Origin: Alphaproteobacteria bacterium 43-37
GTDB lineage: Bacteria > Pseudomonadota > Alphaproteobacteria > 43-37
Length of the DNA stretch: 64,000 nt
Reading direction: 5' to 3'
Assembly: GCA_001897475.1 (NCBI GenBank)
Contig: MKSY01000017.1
Span: 1-64,000 of the forward strand
The position numbers were made by a program, and so were the translations under genes. The notes under the pieces were generated by a model. The model was not told the DNA's origin and searched no databases. It saw nothing but the letters and a program-made list of their open reading frames with translations. Numbering within the stretch: the first letter of the stretch is position 1; the number at the start of each line of letters is the position of its first letter. Below are positions 21,264 through 31,163 of the stretch, piece after piece.

Positions 21264-22046
21264 TTAGTTCGCGGGTTGCGTTGCTTTCAATAAATGCGGG
21301 GCATATTGTGAGATAAATTGGTAAGCTTCGACATACCACTTGCTACCAGGGTAATTATGTCCCAAAACAGAAGCACAAGCAAGCGCTTGATCATCCAGGC
21401 CAATTTTAATGTAACACTCCACAAGCCTATACAAAGCCTCTTCAATGGAGGAGGTATCATGAAATTTTTGCACAATCTTGTTAAAGCGGCCAATTGCAGC
21501 CACCACCGCACCAACTTTGATATAATAACGGCCAACATCCAGATTTTTACCAGCCAAATGGTCACGTGCTAGAGCCATCTTCAAGCGGGCATCACGTGCA
21601 TATTGGCTCTCAGGGAAACGACGGATTACATCATCTAAAGCTCTTTCAGATTTTTCTGTCATCCTTTGATCATGATCAATCGTTGAGATTTGGTCATAAT
21701 AATTCAACGCAACCATATAATAAGCATAAGCAATATCTTCATGGCCAGGATGCAACTGAATAAAACTTTCCAAAGAGCTTACAGATTTATCGTACTCTCT
21801 AACTTGGAAATTTGCATAGGCTGACATCAACATAGCTTTTGCAGCCCAAGGCGAATATGGATGCTGGCGCTCGACTTCATCAAAGTGCTTCACAGCATCT
21901 TTAAAACGGTTAGCCGTCATTGCATCCATAGCATCATTGTAAAGATCATTAACGCTTCTTTCAACGTATGGAGCATCTTTTTTGCTGCAACCTGCCATTA
22001 ACGTTATAACGACGAAAATATAAGATATGAAACGAAGCGAACTCAA
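21264..22046 (-). CDS. bamD: Outer membrane assembly lipoprotein BamD
   Basis: TPR lipoprotein of the BAM complex that inserts outer-membrane proteins. 260 residues. The lipobox LMAGC gives lipidated Cys20. Five TPR-like units follow, including LYNDAMDAMTANRFKDAVKHFDEVERQHPYSPWA and SVSSLESFIQLHPGH. The start is TTG at 22046 with a gaggg site 8-9 bases upstream; no ATG fits. In related genomes lpxC usually precedes this gene. Here a 470-base repeat-rich gap and rnr replace it. Confidence 0.95.
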   Translation of the reverse strand: MSSLRFISYIFVVITLMAGCSKKDAPYVERSVNDLYNDAMDAMTANRFKDAVKHFDEVERQHPYSPWAAKAMLMSAYANFQVREYDKSVSSLESFIQLHPGHEDIAYAYYMVALNYYDQISTIDHDQRMTEKSERALDDVIRRFPESQYARDARLKMALARDHLAGKNLDVGRYYIKVGAVVAAIGRFNKIVQKFHDTSSIEEALYRLVECYIKIGLDDQALACASVLGHNYPGSKWYVEAYQFISQYAPHLLKATQPAN

Positions 22047-22281
22047 ATTACACCCTCACGTCTGAACAATGAATTTATAAATACCACAGTCATTGGCTTT
22101 CTGTACATAGCACTGTTGCTATTCTTGCACCATAAAAAATTGATTATCTCTAACGAACATAGAACCATGAACAAGCATAGAACCATGACACTTTCTGTTA
22201 CACTCACTCTTTTTCCTGCCATCCTCGTGCTCTTCCCCGTCCTCCTCGTGCTCTTTTTTTGTCATTCCCGCTCTTTATCTT

Positions 22282-22445
22282 GTCACCCTCGCGAAAGCGG
22301 GGGCCCATATAAAGCCTGGGTTCCCGCATCAAGTGCGGGAAAGACAAAGAGAGGTGTCCGGGAAGACAAAGAGAGGTGTCCGGGAAGACGGAGAGAGTGC
22401 CCGGGAAGACAAAAGGAGGTGTGAGGGAAGACAAAAAGTATGGTG
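22282..22445 (+). repeat. Three-arm palindromic repeat with satellite array (copy D)
   Basis: The core at 22282-22345 is the cleanest copy. The first arm CCCTCGC-GAAA-GCGGGGG is followed by CCCA/TGGG and TTCCCGCA-TCAAG-TGCGGGAA, closed by GTC/GAC. Four to five satellite units follow, two of them identical 22-mers (aaagagaggtgtccgggaag plus ac). The rest of the 470-base bamD-rnr gap contains an 18-base direct repeat with catagaaccatga at 22158 and 22176, and a C/T-rich stretch. No gene is visible in the gap. Confidence 0.88.
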
Positions 22446-22516
22446 GTCGGAGCAACAAAAGTAGATAGACGATGTCGAAAAACGACAGACCACTCATTGC
22501 CAAACAAAACAGCTAG

Positions 22517-25372
22517 TTATTGGTCGCGCTTTCTTTTTCTGTCTGCCTTTTGATCAACAGCATCTTTCTTCCGAAAACTTGGCTTATCACCCTTTAGACG
22601 ATCTTTTGACCGGGGCCTATCCTCGCGACCTTCACCGCCTCTACCACGAAAGGGCCTATCTTCACGATCCCCTCTACCGTCTTCACGCTTTTTACGGTCA
22701 AATTGCCTACGATCATTGTCCCGCCCCTTTGAGAAGCTAGAGCCTGATTCGCCGTCAATACCCTCACGCCTTGTCGGTGATCTTTTACCTCTCGCAGGCA
22801 TTTCTTCGCGCTCTGCCCATGTTCGTCCTCTAGCTGGCCTGTCCTCACGACCTTCACCGCCTCTACCACGGAAAGGCCTATCTTCACGATCACGACCTTC
22901 ACCACTTCTACCACGGAAAGGCCTATCCTCGCGATCACGACCTTCGCCGCCTCTACCACGGAAGGGCCTATCCTCGCGATCACGACCTCCACCACCTCTA
23001 CCACGGAAAGGCCTATCCTCGCGATCACGACCTCCACCACCTCTACCACGGAAAGGCCTATCCTCGCGATCACGACCTTCGCCATCTTCATCACGTCTTT
23101 TTCGATCGAATTGGCGACGATTATCATCATGCCCTTTTGAGAAACTCCGGTGTTGTCCACCATCTGATCTCTTACGCCCCCATCTGTCATCAGACCCCTT
23201 ACGATCGCGCTTATCGCTTGATCGCTTGTCACCAGCGCCTCTCTTATCGTCATTTTTTAGTGTAAATTGAGGCGTATGATCCAATAGGTTAAAATCAACA
23301 TGCCCAGCAAGAGGATCTAACCTATGAATCGACACTTCAACCATATCTCCTAGCGCAAAAATAGTCCGAGATCTGGCTCCAATAATCTGATTTGTCTCCT
23401 CATCAATAACATAGTGATCATCACCCATATTTCTAAATGGGATTAAACCATCAACATGTTCATCCATAGTTCGAACAAATATCCCGGCGCGGTGAATTCC
23501 CACAACACGTGCTTTAAAGTTTTGAGCCATCTTTGTCTCCATATAGGTAGCTACAAGCCGATCCATGGTTTCTCTTTCAGCGGTTGCAGCTCTACGCTCT
23601 GTGGTTGAAATATGCAAGCCCACTGCCTCTGAATCATATAGACTTAATGGGCCTGAATCGATGCCCAAAACAACACCAAGAGCACGATGTATAAGCAAAT
23701 CGGCATAACGGCGGATGGGCGATGTAAAGTGGCAATAGCGCTTAAGCGATAACCCAAAATGCCCAATATTATAAGGCGAATAAACGGCTTGGCTTTGAGT
23801 TCTTAAAACAAGCTCGTTAATGGTATCTTTTAAAGGCGTTTGATTAAATTGTTCTAAAATATGAGAAAAGAACTTTTTACTAGATTTGACGGCTCCATTA
23901 TAGAAAGGCTTTAGACTTTTCTCAAACTCTTCTAGCTTCTTAGATTGCGGAGAATCATGGACACGAAATAATAAAGCTTGCTGATTTTCCTCCAAAAATG
24001 ATGCGACAGCAACATTTGCAAGAATCATGAACTCTTCAATGAGTTGATGACTCTCCAACCTTTCTCTGGCTTTAACCTCACAGATGGCTCCTGCACCATC
24101 AAAAATAACTTGCCGTTCCTCTATATTTAAATCGAGTGTTCCTCGGCGCTTTCGCGCATCTTGTAAAACTTTAAACGCCTCATACAAATTAGCAACGACA
24201 TCTTTCAATGGATGCTGAGAACTTTTAGAAGAAGCCTGAGAAATAATTTCTTCAATCTCATTATAAGTCGTACGTGCTTTTGAGCACATCACAGCACGAT
24301 AAAACTGTTGCCCAATGATTTTACCCTCAAGGTTGATCACCATATCTGCGACCATGCATGCTCGATCCACATTTGGCATAAGCGAACAAATGCCATTGGA
24401 TAACGCCTCAGGGAGCATGGGAACCACAAACCCAGGGAAATAGGCTGAGTTACCCCTCTTGTAGGCTTCCCGATCTAACGCACTTCCCACAGGGACATAG
24501 TATGAAACATCCGCAATGGCCACAACCACACGCCATCCACCATCACATTTTTCCGCAAAAACAGCATCATCAAAATCCTTAGCATCTTCACCATCAATGG
24601 TGATAAGGCTCATTTGACGAAGATCAAGTCTATGCTCCATGTTAAGTTGAGGCAAATTCTCACATTCAACCCTTGCCAATTCTGGAAAAACATAAGGAAT
24701 CCTGTGTTCATAAATGGCAATCATAGCCATGGATTTGGGATCATTTAAGTTCCCAATTCTCTCGATTGAAGGCTTCGTACCATGGTAAAAAACAACAAGA
24801 TCACCTTCTGCTAGATGCTCCACCAATCTATTATCGATCGAAAATGGATATTCACCCTTTTGAAGGGGCTTTAGTCGCGCTTGATGTGTGATTGGATGGA
24901 ATTCTAAAACACCTACAGTTTTACGCTCTTGTGCCTCTACAAAACGGATAAATTTAATGAATGTCTTATGTTTTTGGAAAGGCTTATCTTCAAGCTTCCC
25001 AATAAAATGAGATCCATTTTCTATTTTTCCATGAATTGCAGGGGGAGCTTTTACTTTATAATAATCTGTCCCTTCTGGATCATCCCATGATTGAGCCAAA
25101 ATGACATTATCGGGAGTAATTTTGGCCACTACGTACTCTTGTATCGGCGAGAGAAAGGATGATAATGCGACGCGATGATCACGCACATATTTAAACTTCC
25201 CCTCAATAACGAGGCGATCAACAATTTCATTGACGATGGACTCATGTTCAGGCTTTTGAGCATCAACATGTTTATAAATATCAGAAATTTTGATTGGATA
25301 CTTATATTTTTTGGCAACAGCAACGATATCGTTGCTGCGCGGCGAGCGCCAGGATAAATCTTTAGGTTTCAT
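22517..25372 (-). CDS. rnr: Ribonuclease R with long Arg/Asp/Gly-rich tail
   Basis: 3'-5' exoribonuclease that degrades structured RNA. 951 residues against about 750-810 for most relatives. Order: N-terminal winged-helix and cold-shock domains (1-240), the RNB catalytic domain with the Asp cluster DGEDAKDFDD (Asp260, 266, 268, 269), CHFTSPIRRYADLLIHR, and an S1 domain near 625-690 (VVGIHRAGIFVRTMDEHVDGLIP). From about residue 705 to the end runs a highly charged tail, including five tandem 15-residue units of the type GRDREDRPFRGRGGG and further partial ones. Many RNase R proteins end in a basic tail, but this one is unusually long and repetitive. ATG overlaps the topA stop by four bases (ATGA). 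Confidence 0.96.
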   Translation of the reverse strand: MKPKDLSWRSPRSNDIVAVAKKYKYPIKISDIYKHVDAQKPEHESIVNEIVDRLVIEGKFKYVRDHRVALSSFLSPIQEYVVAKITPDNVILAQSWDDPEGTDYYKVKAPPAIHGKIENGSHFIGKLEDKPFQKHKTFIKFIRFVEAQERKTVGVLEFHPITHQARLKPLQKGEYPFSIDNRLVEHLAEGDLVVFYHGTKPSIERIGNLNDPKSMAMIAIYEHRIPYVFPELARVECENLPQLNMEHRLDLRQMSLITIDGEDAKDFDDAVFAEKCDGGWRVVVAIADVSYYVPVGSALDREAYKRGNSAYFPGFVVPMLPEALSNGICSLMPNVDRACMVADMVINLEGKIIGQQFYRAVMCSKARTTYNEIEEIISQASSKSSQHPLKDVVANLYEAFKVLQDARKRRGTLDLNIEERQVIFDGAGAICEVKARERLESHQLIEEFMILANVAVASFLEENQQALLFRVHDSPQSKKLEEFEKSLKPFYNGAVKSSKKFFSHILEQFNQTPLKDTINELVLRTQSQAVYSPYNIGHFGLSLKRYCHFTSPIRRYADLLIHRALGVVLGIDSGPLSLYDSEAVGLHISTTERRAATAERETMDRLVATYMETKMAQNFKARVVGIHRAGIFVRTMDEHVDGLIPFRNMGDDHYVIDEETNQIIGARSRTIFALGDMVEVSIHRLDPLAGHVDFNLLDHTPQFTLKNDDKRGAGDKRSSDKRDRKGSDDRWGRKRSDGGQHRSFSKGHDDNRRQFDRKRRDEDGEGRDREDRPFRGRGGGGRDREDRPFRGRGGGGRDREDRPFRGRGGEGRDREDRPFRGRSGEGRDREDRPFRGRGGEGREDRPARGRTWAEREEMPARGKRSPTRREGIDGESGSSFSKGRDNDRRQFDRKKREDGRGDREDRPFRGRGGEGREDRPRSKDRLKGDKPSFRKKDAVDQKADRKRKRDQ
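22858..23082 (-). repeat. Five 45-bp tandem repeats inside rnr
   Basis: The word ctctaccacgg recurs at a strict 45-base period (near 22861, 22906, 22951, 22996 and 23041), giving five units that encode the RNase R tail motif DREDRPFRGRGG. Copies differ by only a few third-position and Gly/Glu changes, so expansion appears recent. A further partial unit lies near 22636. The length is a multiple of three, so copy changes keep the frame. Confidence 0.92.
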
Positions 25373-27813
25373 GAAACTTTCTTTGTTCTTTTCTTTGTAG
25401 AAGTGTTTTCAGTCTTATTTACTGCTTTTGCTGAAGTAGATTTTGACTGGAATTTACGTCCTCTTCCTGATGTTGCAGGCCTGTTTTTAGCTTCCTCAAG
25501 AAGCTCCAAAGCCCGTGATAAATCAATGGTGAGAACATCATCCTCTTTTTTTAAAGAGGTAAAACTTGATTGATGTTTAATGTAGGGACCAAAGCGGCCA
25601 ATACCTGCCGTAACATCAGCGTTTGTCTCTGGGTGCGCTCCCAGAAGCCTGGGCAAGCGGGCAAGGTCGCACGCTTCTTGTAAAGTAACATTTGCTGGCG
25701 ACAAATTTTTTGGCAAAGGGAGCCGCTTAATCTTATCCTTTGCATCAGCGTTTTCACCCCACTGCAAATAAAAACCATATGGCCCTTTACGCACACTCAC
25801 CAAAAGAGAAGAAACCGGATCAGCTCCCAAGGCTCTAGGATATGCTGATTCATTCTCACTAGCATCAGAGGCTTCATCATTTTGGTGCGCATGATCGTCA
25901 TCTAGCTTTCGCGTGTAATTGCAAGATGGGTAATCTGAACAACCAATAAAGGCTCCATACTTACCTAGCTTCAACGACAACTGTCCTTTTTGACATTGAG
26001 GACATTGCCTTGGATCCTCACCAGGAACTTTAAGCGGGAAGAAATGTGTCATCAACTGTTGATTTAAATGCTCTATGACATCTCCAATTTTGAGTTTACT
26101 CGCTCCTCCAATAGCATCATTAAATCCTGCCCAAAACTCTTCTAACACACTCTTCCAGTTCAGTTTTCCATCACTGATATCATCCAACTGGTTTTCAAGA
26201 TCAGCAGTAAACGAATACTCAACGTATCGCGGAAAATATCCAACCAGAAAAGCCGTCACCAACCGGCCACGCTCTTCTGGCATAAAGGCTTTCCGATCAA
26301 GGGACACATATTTCCGGTCCTGCAAAACATGAAGGATTGTGGCATATGTCGAAGGGCGGCCAATGCCCAACTCCTCAAGTTTTTTAACTAAAGAGGCCTC
26401 TGTATATCGAGGGGGAGGCTGAGTAAAATGCTGCTCCGTCTTTACGTCCTGAATCTGTATGACATCACCTTCATTAAGCTGAGGAAGGATCTTTTGGTCT
26501 GAACTTTCAGGCTCTTCATCTTGCCCCTCTTCATAAAGCTTAAGGAATCCATCGAAAAGCCTGGTTGTCCCAGTAGCCCTTAATGTAGCTTTATTATTTT
26601 GGCCAGTCATTTGCGCCGTCACTTGATCAAACACAGCGCTAGCCATTTGAGAGGCAGCCATTCTCTTCCAGATAAGCGAATAGAGCTTGAGAAGATCTGG
26701 ATCCAAAATTGAAGCTAAACCTTCTGGCTTACGAAGAAGAGATGTGGGGCGAATAGCCTCATGCGCCTCTTGAGCATTTTTTGATTTGGTTTTATAGAGT
26801 TTTGGTTTCTCAGGTAAGTAGCTATCACCAAACTCTGTTTGGATAGCTTGCCTAGTCTCGCGAATTGCTTCATCAGAAACATTAACGCTGTCGGTACGCA
26901 TATAGGTAATCAGACCAACTGTTTCACCTTTGATCTCAACTCCTTCATAAAGCCTTTGGGCAAGCTTCATTGTTTTGCTAGCAGCAAAACCCAATTTACG
27001 TGAGGCCTCTTGCTGCAAAGTTGATGTTGTGAATGGCGGAGCAGGATGACGCTGTACCTTCTTTTTTTCAACACTGGAAACAATAAACGGTTTATCATTC
27101 AAGATATCCGCCTTCGCTTCTTCCGCCATGCTAGCGTTTTTAAGTGTCAATTTATCCAGTTTTTCGTTTCGCCAAACAACCAAACGAGCGTCAAACATCT
27201 GGTTAGCGGCCGTTTGTGAAACAGCATTAATGGACCAATATTCCTGGTTAATAAAGGATTCAATTTCGTTTTCACGATCACATATGAGCCTTAACGCAAC
27301 AGATTGAACTCTTCCTGCTGATCGTGATCCTGGCAACTTACGCCACAAAATGGGAGAAAGTGAAAACCCGACGAGATAATCCAGAGCGCGGCGCGTCAAA
27401 TAGGCTTCTACCAATGATTGGTCGATATTTCGGGGTGCCTCAATAGCCTTTAAAACAGCTGTTTTAGTTATTTCATTAAAGACGATACGACGAATGGTCT
27501 GATTTTTGAGAACGCCTCTTTCTTTCAAAATTTCGAGGACATGCCATGAAATGGCCTCACCTTCTCGGTCAGGGTCGGTAGCCAGTAATACCTCTTCTGA
27601 TTTCTTGACTTCTTGGCAAATATCTTTGATGTGCCGCTCACTCCGTTCATCCACTTCCCAAGCCATGGCAAAACTATTCTCTGGCATGACAGAACCGTTC
27701 TTGGAAGGAAGATCTCGAATATGGCCATAACTAGCCACCACCGAATAATCACGGCCAAGGTACTTATTGATTGTCTTTGCTTTTGATGGTGATTCTACAA
27801 TCACTACCTTCAT
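25369..27813 (-). CDS. topA: DNA topoisomerase I
   Basis: Type IA topoisomerase that relaxes negative supercoils. 814 residues. The Toprim domain opens MKVVIVESPSKAKTI and contains LATDPDREGEAISWH. GSRSAGRVQS lies at 162-171. The catalytic Tyr304 is in LITYMRTDSVNVS. GRPSTYATI follows, then a C-terminal C4 zinc-ribbon (CPQC to CSDYPSC) and a second degenerate ribbon. The final 30 residues are Lys/Thr-rich. It is part of the plsY-dprA-topA-rnr series. Confidence 0.98.
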   Translation of the reverse strand: MKVVIVESPSKAKTINKYLGRDYSVVASYGHIRDLPSKNGSVMPENSFAMAWEVDERSERHIKDICQEVKKSEEVLLATDPDREGEAISWHVLEILKERGVLKNQTIRRIVFNEITKTAVLKAIEAPRNIDQSLVEAYLTRRALDYLVGFSLSPILWRKLPGSRSAGRVQSVALRLICDRENEIESFINQEYWSINAVSQTAANQMFDARLVVWRNEKLDKLTLKNASMAEEAKADILNDKPFIVSSVEKKKVQRHPAPPFTTSTLQQEASRKLGFAASKTMKLAQRLYEGVEIKGETVGLITYMRTDSVNVSDEAIRETRQAIQTEFGDSYLPEKPKLYKTKSKNAQEAHEAIRPTSLLRKPEGLASILDPDLLKLYSLIWKRMAASQMASAVFDQVTAQMTGQNNKATLRATGTTRLFDGFLKLYEEGQDEEPESSDQKILPQLNEGDVIQIQDVKTEQHFTQPPPRYTEASLVKKLEELGIGRPSTYATILHVLQDRKYVSLDRKAFMPEERGRLVTAFLVGYFPRYVEYSFTADLENQLDDISDGKLNWKSVLEEFWAGFNDAIGGASKLKIGDVIEHLNQQLMTHFFPLKVPGEDPRQCPQCQKGQLSLKLGKYGAFIGCSDYPSCNYTRKLDDDHAHQNDEASDASENESAYPRALGADPVSSLLVSVRKGPYGFYLQWGENADAKDKIKRLPLPKNLSPANVTLQEACDLARLPRLLGAHPETNADVTAGIGRFGPYIKHQSSFTSLKKEDDVLTIDLSRALELLEEAKNRPATSGRGRKFQSKSTSAKAVNKTENTSTKKRTKKVS

Positions 27814-27893
27814 CTAAGGCCTCTCTTTACCTGCAAAACATAAAGACTATATGACACCCTTTTCGAGTTTCGTACAGACATATGTATGACCCA

Positions 27894-28994
27894 CTAGGGA
27901 TTTATCTCGTTAGCCGTTTGATAAAACTGCCCATTCACGCGGGCAACATACCCTAAAACTTCCAACTCAGCAAGCGCTTCACTCAGCATAGCAACAGGCC
28001 ACCCCGTTTGCGATAGCAAGTCTTCGAAGTCCACAGGTGTTGTACTTAATAATGAAAACAGCGTGCCTAGATGGGGCATAGATTTACATCCATCCAAGGT
28101 TGTTGCCAAAGATATGCGGCTACTAGCCTTAGATAGTGGCAATTGCGGCAACGCATCCGCAATATCCTCCATAGATTCCACCAATGCCGCACCATTTTTA
28201 ATAAGCTCATTGCAACCTTGATGACGTGGATCGGCTGGAAACCCCGGAACGGCTAAAACTTCTCGATCTTGCTCAATAGCACATCTGGCAGTTATCAATG
28301 AGCCTGACTTAACCGACGCTTCGATCACGATTGTACCATAGCAAAGCCCTGAAATAATACGATTTCGCTTAGGGAATAACCTAGCAGTTGGTATTGTTTG
28401 AGGAGGCATTTCTGAGATAATAAGACCACTCCGTATGATTCTTTCATACAAAAAGCTATTTTGCTGAGGGTAAACAACATCTACACCACCGGCTAAAACA
28501 GCGATCGTCCCTGCCCCACCGTCCAATGCTCCCATGTGAGCAGCTGTATCAATACCACGAGCCAAACCTGACACAACGGGCACACCATACTGCGAGATCT
28601 CTTTAGCAAGACTCTTAGCAAAATTTTGACCCGCCATTGAAGCATTCCTGCCACCTACCATGGCGATATTGCCTTTGCCCAAAAATTTTGAATCCCCCAT
28701 ACAATAGAGCACGGGAGGAGGATCAGGAATTTGCTTCAGGAGAAACGGATAATTAGAATCAAAAGGCGTTAAAATTTGCCCTTTTAACCGTTCCATTTGA
28801 AGGTTTACCTTAGTCGCCATTTCAACACTTGCCAACGAAACCTGCAAAAGACGATTGCTTTCGCTTTGCAAAAAATCAAGCGCTGCTAATGCTGAGCCAT
28901 ATTGATTGATCAGTTGCCAAAATGTAATAGGACCTATTCTTGGCGTTAGGGATAACCTCAGCCAAGAAATTGATTCAGGATCTAGAAGATTCAT
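27894..28994 (-). CDS. dprA: DNA-processing protein DprA (Smf)
   Basis: Loads RecA on incoming single-stranded DNA during transformation. 366 residues. An N-terminal SAM-like helix region is followed by the Rossmann-like core (MVGGRNASMAGQNFA, VVSGLARGIDTAAHMGAL, IAVLAGGVDVVYP, FPKRNRIISGL, ARCAIEQDREVLAVPG, QGCNELIKNGA) and a C-terminal winged-helix of about 60 residues. It lies three bases after plsY and 80 before topA. Presence alone does not prove competence; the gene is broadly kept. Confidence 0.96.
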   Translation of the reverse strand: MNLLDPESISWLRLSLTPRIGPITFWQLINQYGSALAALDFLQSESNRLLQVSLASVEMATKVNLQMERLKGQILTPFDSNYPFLLKQIPDPPPVLYCMGDSKFLGKGNIAMVGGRNASMAGQNFAKSLAKEISQYGVPVVSGLARGIDTAAHMGALDGGAGTIAVLAGGVDVVYPQQNSFLYERIIRSGLIISEMPPQTIPTARLFPKRNRIISGLCYGTIVIEASVKSGSLITARCAIEQDREVLAVPGFPADPRHQGCNELIKNGAALVESMEDIADALPQLPLSKASSRISLATTLDGCKSMPHLGTLFSLLSTTPVDFEDLLSQTGWPVAMLSEALAELEVLGYVARVNGQFYQTANEINP

Positions 28995-28997
28995 TCA

Positions 28998-29612
28998 TCA
29001 CACTTCCTTATTTGTTCGAGGCTTTGCGTGTGATCCAATTTTAGGTTCTTGATGCTTAATGATTCGTTTAATATTATCTTTATGTGTAAAAATTGTCAAA
29101 AATGCAATGAAAATCGTCACCATCATTTGCTGCTGGCTACCAAAAAACATAGCGAGAATAGGCAGCAAAAGGCTGCTCACCAATGCCGCTAACGACGAGT
29201 ATCGCCATATAAATGCTACCATGAGCCAGGCAATAACCCCTACAAGAGCAAACAAAGGAGCAATCGCAAGCAACACACCAAAAGAAGTTGCCACTCCTTT
29301 GCCACCTTTAAATTTGAGCCAAATTGGGAAAACATGCCCAAGTATAGCCGCAATTCCTGCCATAGCACCAAGGTACGGCTCCCAAATACCTACAAATATT
29401 ACTGGAAACAGCCCCTTAAGTGCGTCCATAAGGAGAGTTGCAAATGCTAAGCCTTTATGACCTGTTCGCAAAACGTTGGTTGCACCAATATTGCCGGAGC
29501 CAACTTTACGAATGTCACCAACACCCTTGAGCTTAGTCAATAAGAGCCCAAATGGTATGGAGCCCAAAAGATGCCCAAATCCGATACTGACTATTAAATG
29601 TAAAAAATGCAC
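28998..29612 (-). CDS. plsY: Glycerol-3-phosphate acyltransferase PlsY
   Basis: Inner-membrane enzyme that acylates glycerol-3-phosphate from acyl-phosphate, the first step of phospholipid synthesis. 204 residues with five to six membrane helices. Motifs are GSIPFGLL, VGSGNIGATNVLRT (motif 1-2) and KGGKGVATSFG (motif 3). The start is GTG at 29612 with agaggtgg five bases before it. First gene of plsY-dprA-topA-rnr. Confidence 0.96.
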   Translation of the reverse strand: MHFLHLIVSIGFGHLLGSIPFGLLLTKLKGVGDIRKVGSGNIGATNVLRTGHKGLAFATLLMDALKGLFPVIFVGIWEPYLGAMAGIAAILGHVFPIWLKFKGGKGVATSFGVLLAIAPLFALVGVIAWLMVAFIWRYSSLAALVSSLLLPILAMFFGSQQQMMVTIFIAFLTIFTHKDNIKRIIKHQEPKIGSHAKPRTNKEV

Positions 29613-29680
29613 TCACGCCACCTCTTTGCGAATGGTGATATGGCACACAAAAAATACATTGCTGTCAAGATGGCGTTTCA

Positions 29681-31054
29681 TCAGATCCATTTGCCTTTTT
29701 GCATATACTTCACCAAGAAACTATTAATATATTCAATAAGCTGCCAAAATGCTTGATTGTACTCCCACAAGGCATCTTCATCACTAAAAAACATTGAGTT
29801 AAGCCAGCATTTAGCATAATTCCCCAAATATTCAGTGCCTTTAGTGAGTTTATCATAAAGCTTAAAGAAGAATTTAGCGTTGCTAGCAATATAGTGATCG
29901 TTAGTCGTTATAGATTCACGGAATTTAGAATAATTACGGCAAAGATTTCTTGAGTTTAAGACACCAAACCATCCGTCGGAAGCAAAGGTTGCCTCACTTA
30001 CGTAGTATGAATAAAATCTACACACAGAGTCTGAGACAGGAAGAGTCATCTCAAACAGCCAGCGCATGATCGGCGAGAAAATATAAGCAACCTGATAGAC
30101 GATCTCTTTTAGAATCTCAAAGGTAATCGCCCCATTAAGCAAAACGACAACTCCCCGAGGCTCAACCCCCATCAGCATAGCTATAGCACCAGATGTAAAA
30201 ATGCGAGAAACACTCTTATCTACCGCCTTTGAAATCATTGTATACCAAGCAGCAGGCGAAATAAGCTGGAACAAACCTGGCCCAAGGTATTCAGTCACCC
30301 ACCAGGTTAGATTTCGGAAAAACCATACTAAATATTGCGTTTCCTCATAAGTTAAAGTGTCAGGAGTAAAGTCAACTTGGCTTGGGTTTTCTTCTTTGAT
30401 TTTATCCTGCAAATCACCAAAAAATTTGCATTCTGATGGCGTCAAGCAAAATAAGTGGCTACCTTGAGGTAAATCGCTCCGGCTGCCTGAAAAACTGCGA
30501 CTTCTTCCAAACGACTTTAATGCTTCGATAAAACTTGCTAAACTCTGCGCTTTATTGCTATCATCTTCATTGGCTGATACGCTACCTATATTACTCTTAT
30601 ACTTCGAAATATTAGGAACACTACTACAATTGTACACAGCAAACGATTCTATATTAACGCAATTAAAAGGATCAGCAACTTTTAGAGTTTGGTTAGCAAC
30701 GAATAATTCAATTTGCATATCTACTGTAACTACCACATCTTGTTGCTTTTGCTCGTGCTCTACTCTTTTGAGCGCTAAATGATCTGAAACTATAGTGAAC
30801 AGCGCCAAAAAATTTGAAACCGCATCATAATCTAGTTGTGCTCTATTTCGGGACCTTCTTTGCCCCCATGCGCTTTCACCAGGGTTACTTCTTAAATTAC
30901 ACTCGCCCACAAAAGCAGGATCATGAAGAGCAAGACAATCTTGTTGGAAATATGACAAATCTTCTGCCTTGACAGAATTCTCCCCCATAAAAACCATAGC
31001 TACGCAATTAACAATCGTTATAATGATTCTAAAAAAATGGCCACAGCCCTGCAT
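29681..31054 (-). CDS. Cys-rich exported orphan protein
   Basis: Unrecognised protein of about 457 residues. From the ATG at 31054 it opens with a signal or anchor (MQGCGHFFRIIITIVNCVAMVFMG, then SVKAED). A longer GTG start at 31081 is possible. The first half is soluble-looking and holds several Cys pairs (CLALHDPAFVGEC, FNCVNIESFAVYNC, FCLTPSEC). Around 275-345 are hydrophobic stretches (LGPGLFQLISPAAWY, IFTSGAIAMLMG, VVVLLNGAITFEIL). The C-terminal part is aromatic-rich with more Cys. The pattern suggests a disulfide-bonded periplasmic protein tied to the membrane. It lies 68 bases before plsY and follows a small orphan gene, and resembles no family I know. Confidence 0.7.
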   Translation of the reverse strand: MQGCGHFFRIIITIVNCVAMVFMGENSVKAEDLSYFQQDCLALHDPAFVGECNLRSNPGESAWGQRRSRNRAQLDYDAVSNFLALFTIVSDHLALKRVEHEQKQQDVVVTVDMQIELFVANQTLKVADPFNCVNIESFAVYNCSSVPNISKYKSNIGSVSANEDDSNKAQSLASFIEALKSFGRSRSFSGSRSDLPQGSHLFCLTPSECKFFGDLQDKIKEENPSQVDFTPDTLTYEETQYLVWFFRNLTWWVTEYLGPGLFQLISPAAWYTMISKAVDKSVSRIFTSGAIAMLMGVEPRGVVVLLNGAITFEILKEIVYQVAYIFSPIMRWLFEMTLPVSDSVCRFYSYYVSEATFASDGWFGVLNSRNLCRNYSKFRESITTNDHYIASNAKFFFKLYDKLTKGTEYLGNYAKCWLNSMFFSDEDALWEYNQAFWQLIEYINSFLVKYMQKGKWI

Positions 31055-31163
31055 AAGAGTCTCTAAAAAAAATAGCAACACCTGCTTTTACTGCTTTTTT
31101 GCTTTTTTGTTAAGCGAAAAATTTCAATAATCAAGATGACGAATTATCATAGCAAGTTTGAAT

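Noticed and set aside
22346-22445. Short regularly spaced units that could be a CRISPR array
   Set aside because: Units are 19-23 bases, imperfect and contiguous, with no unique spacers.
22858-23082. CRISPR-like regular repeats
   Set aside because: The 45-bp units are directly adjacent with no spacers and code for protein; no cas gene is present.
22594-23270. Long open frames on both strands inside the rnr tail (219 and 184 codons)
   Set aside because: They are alternative readings of the 45-bp tandem repeat; the rnr frame is continuous with the catalytic domains and explains the sequence.
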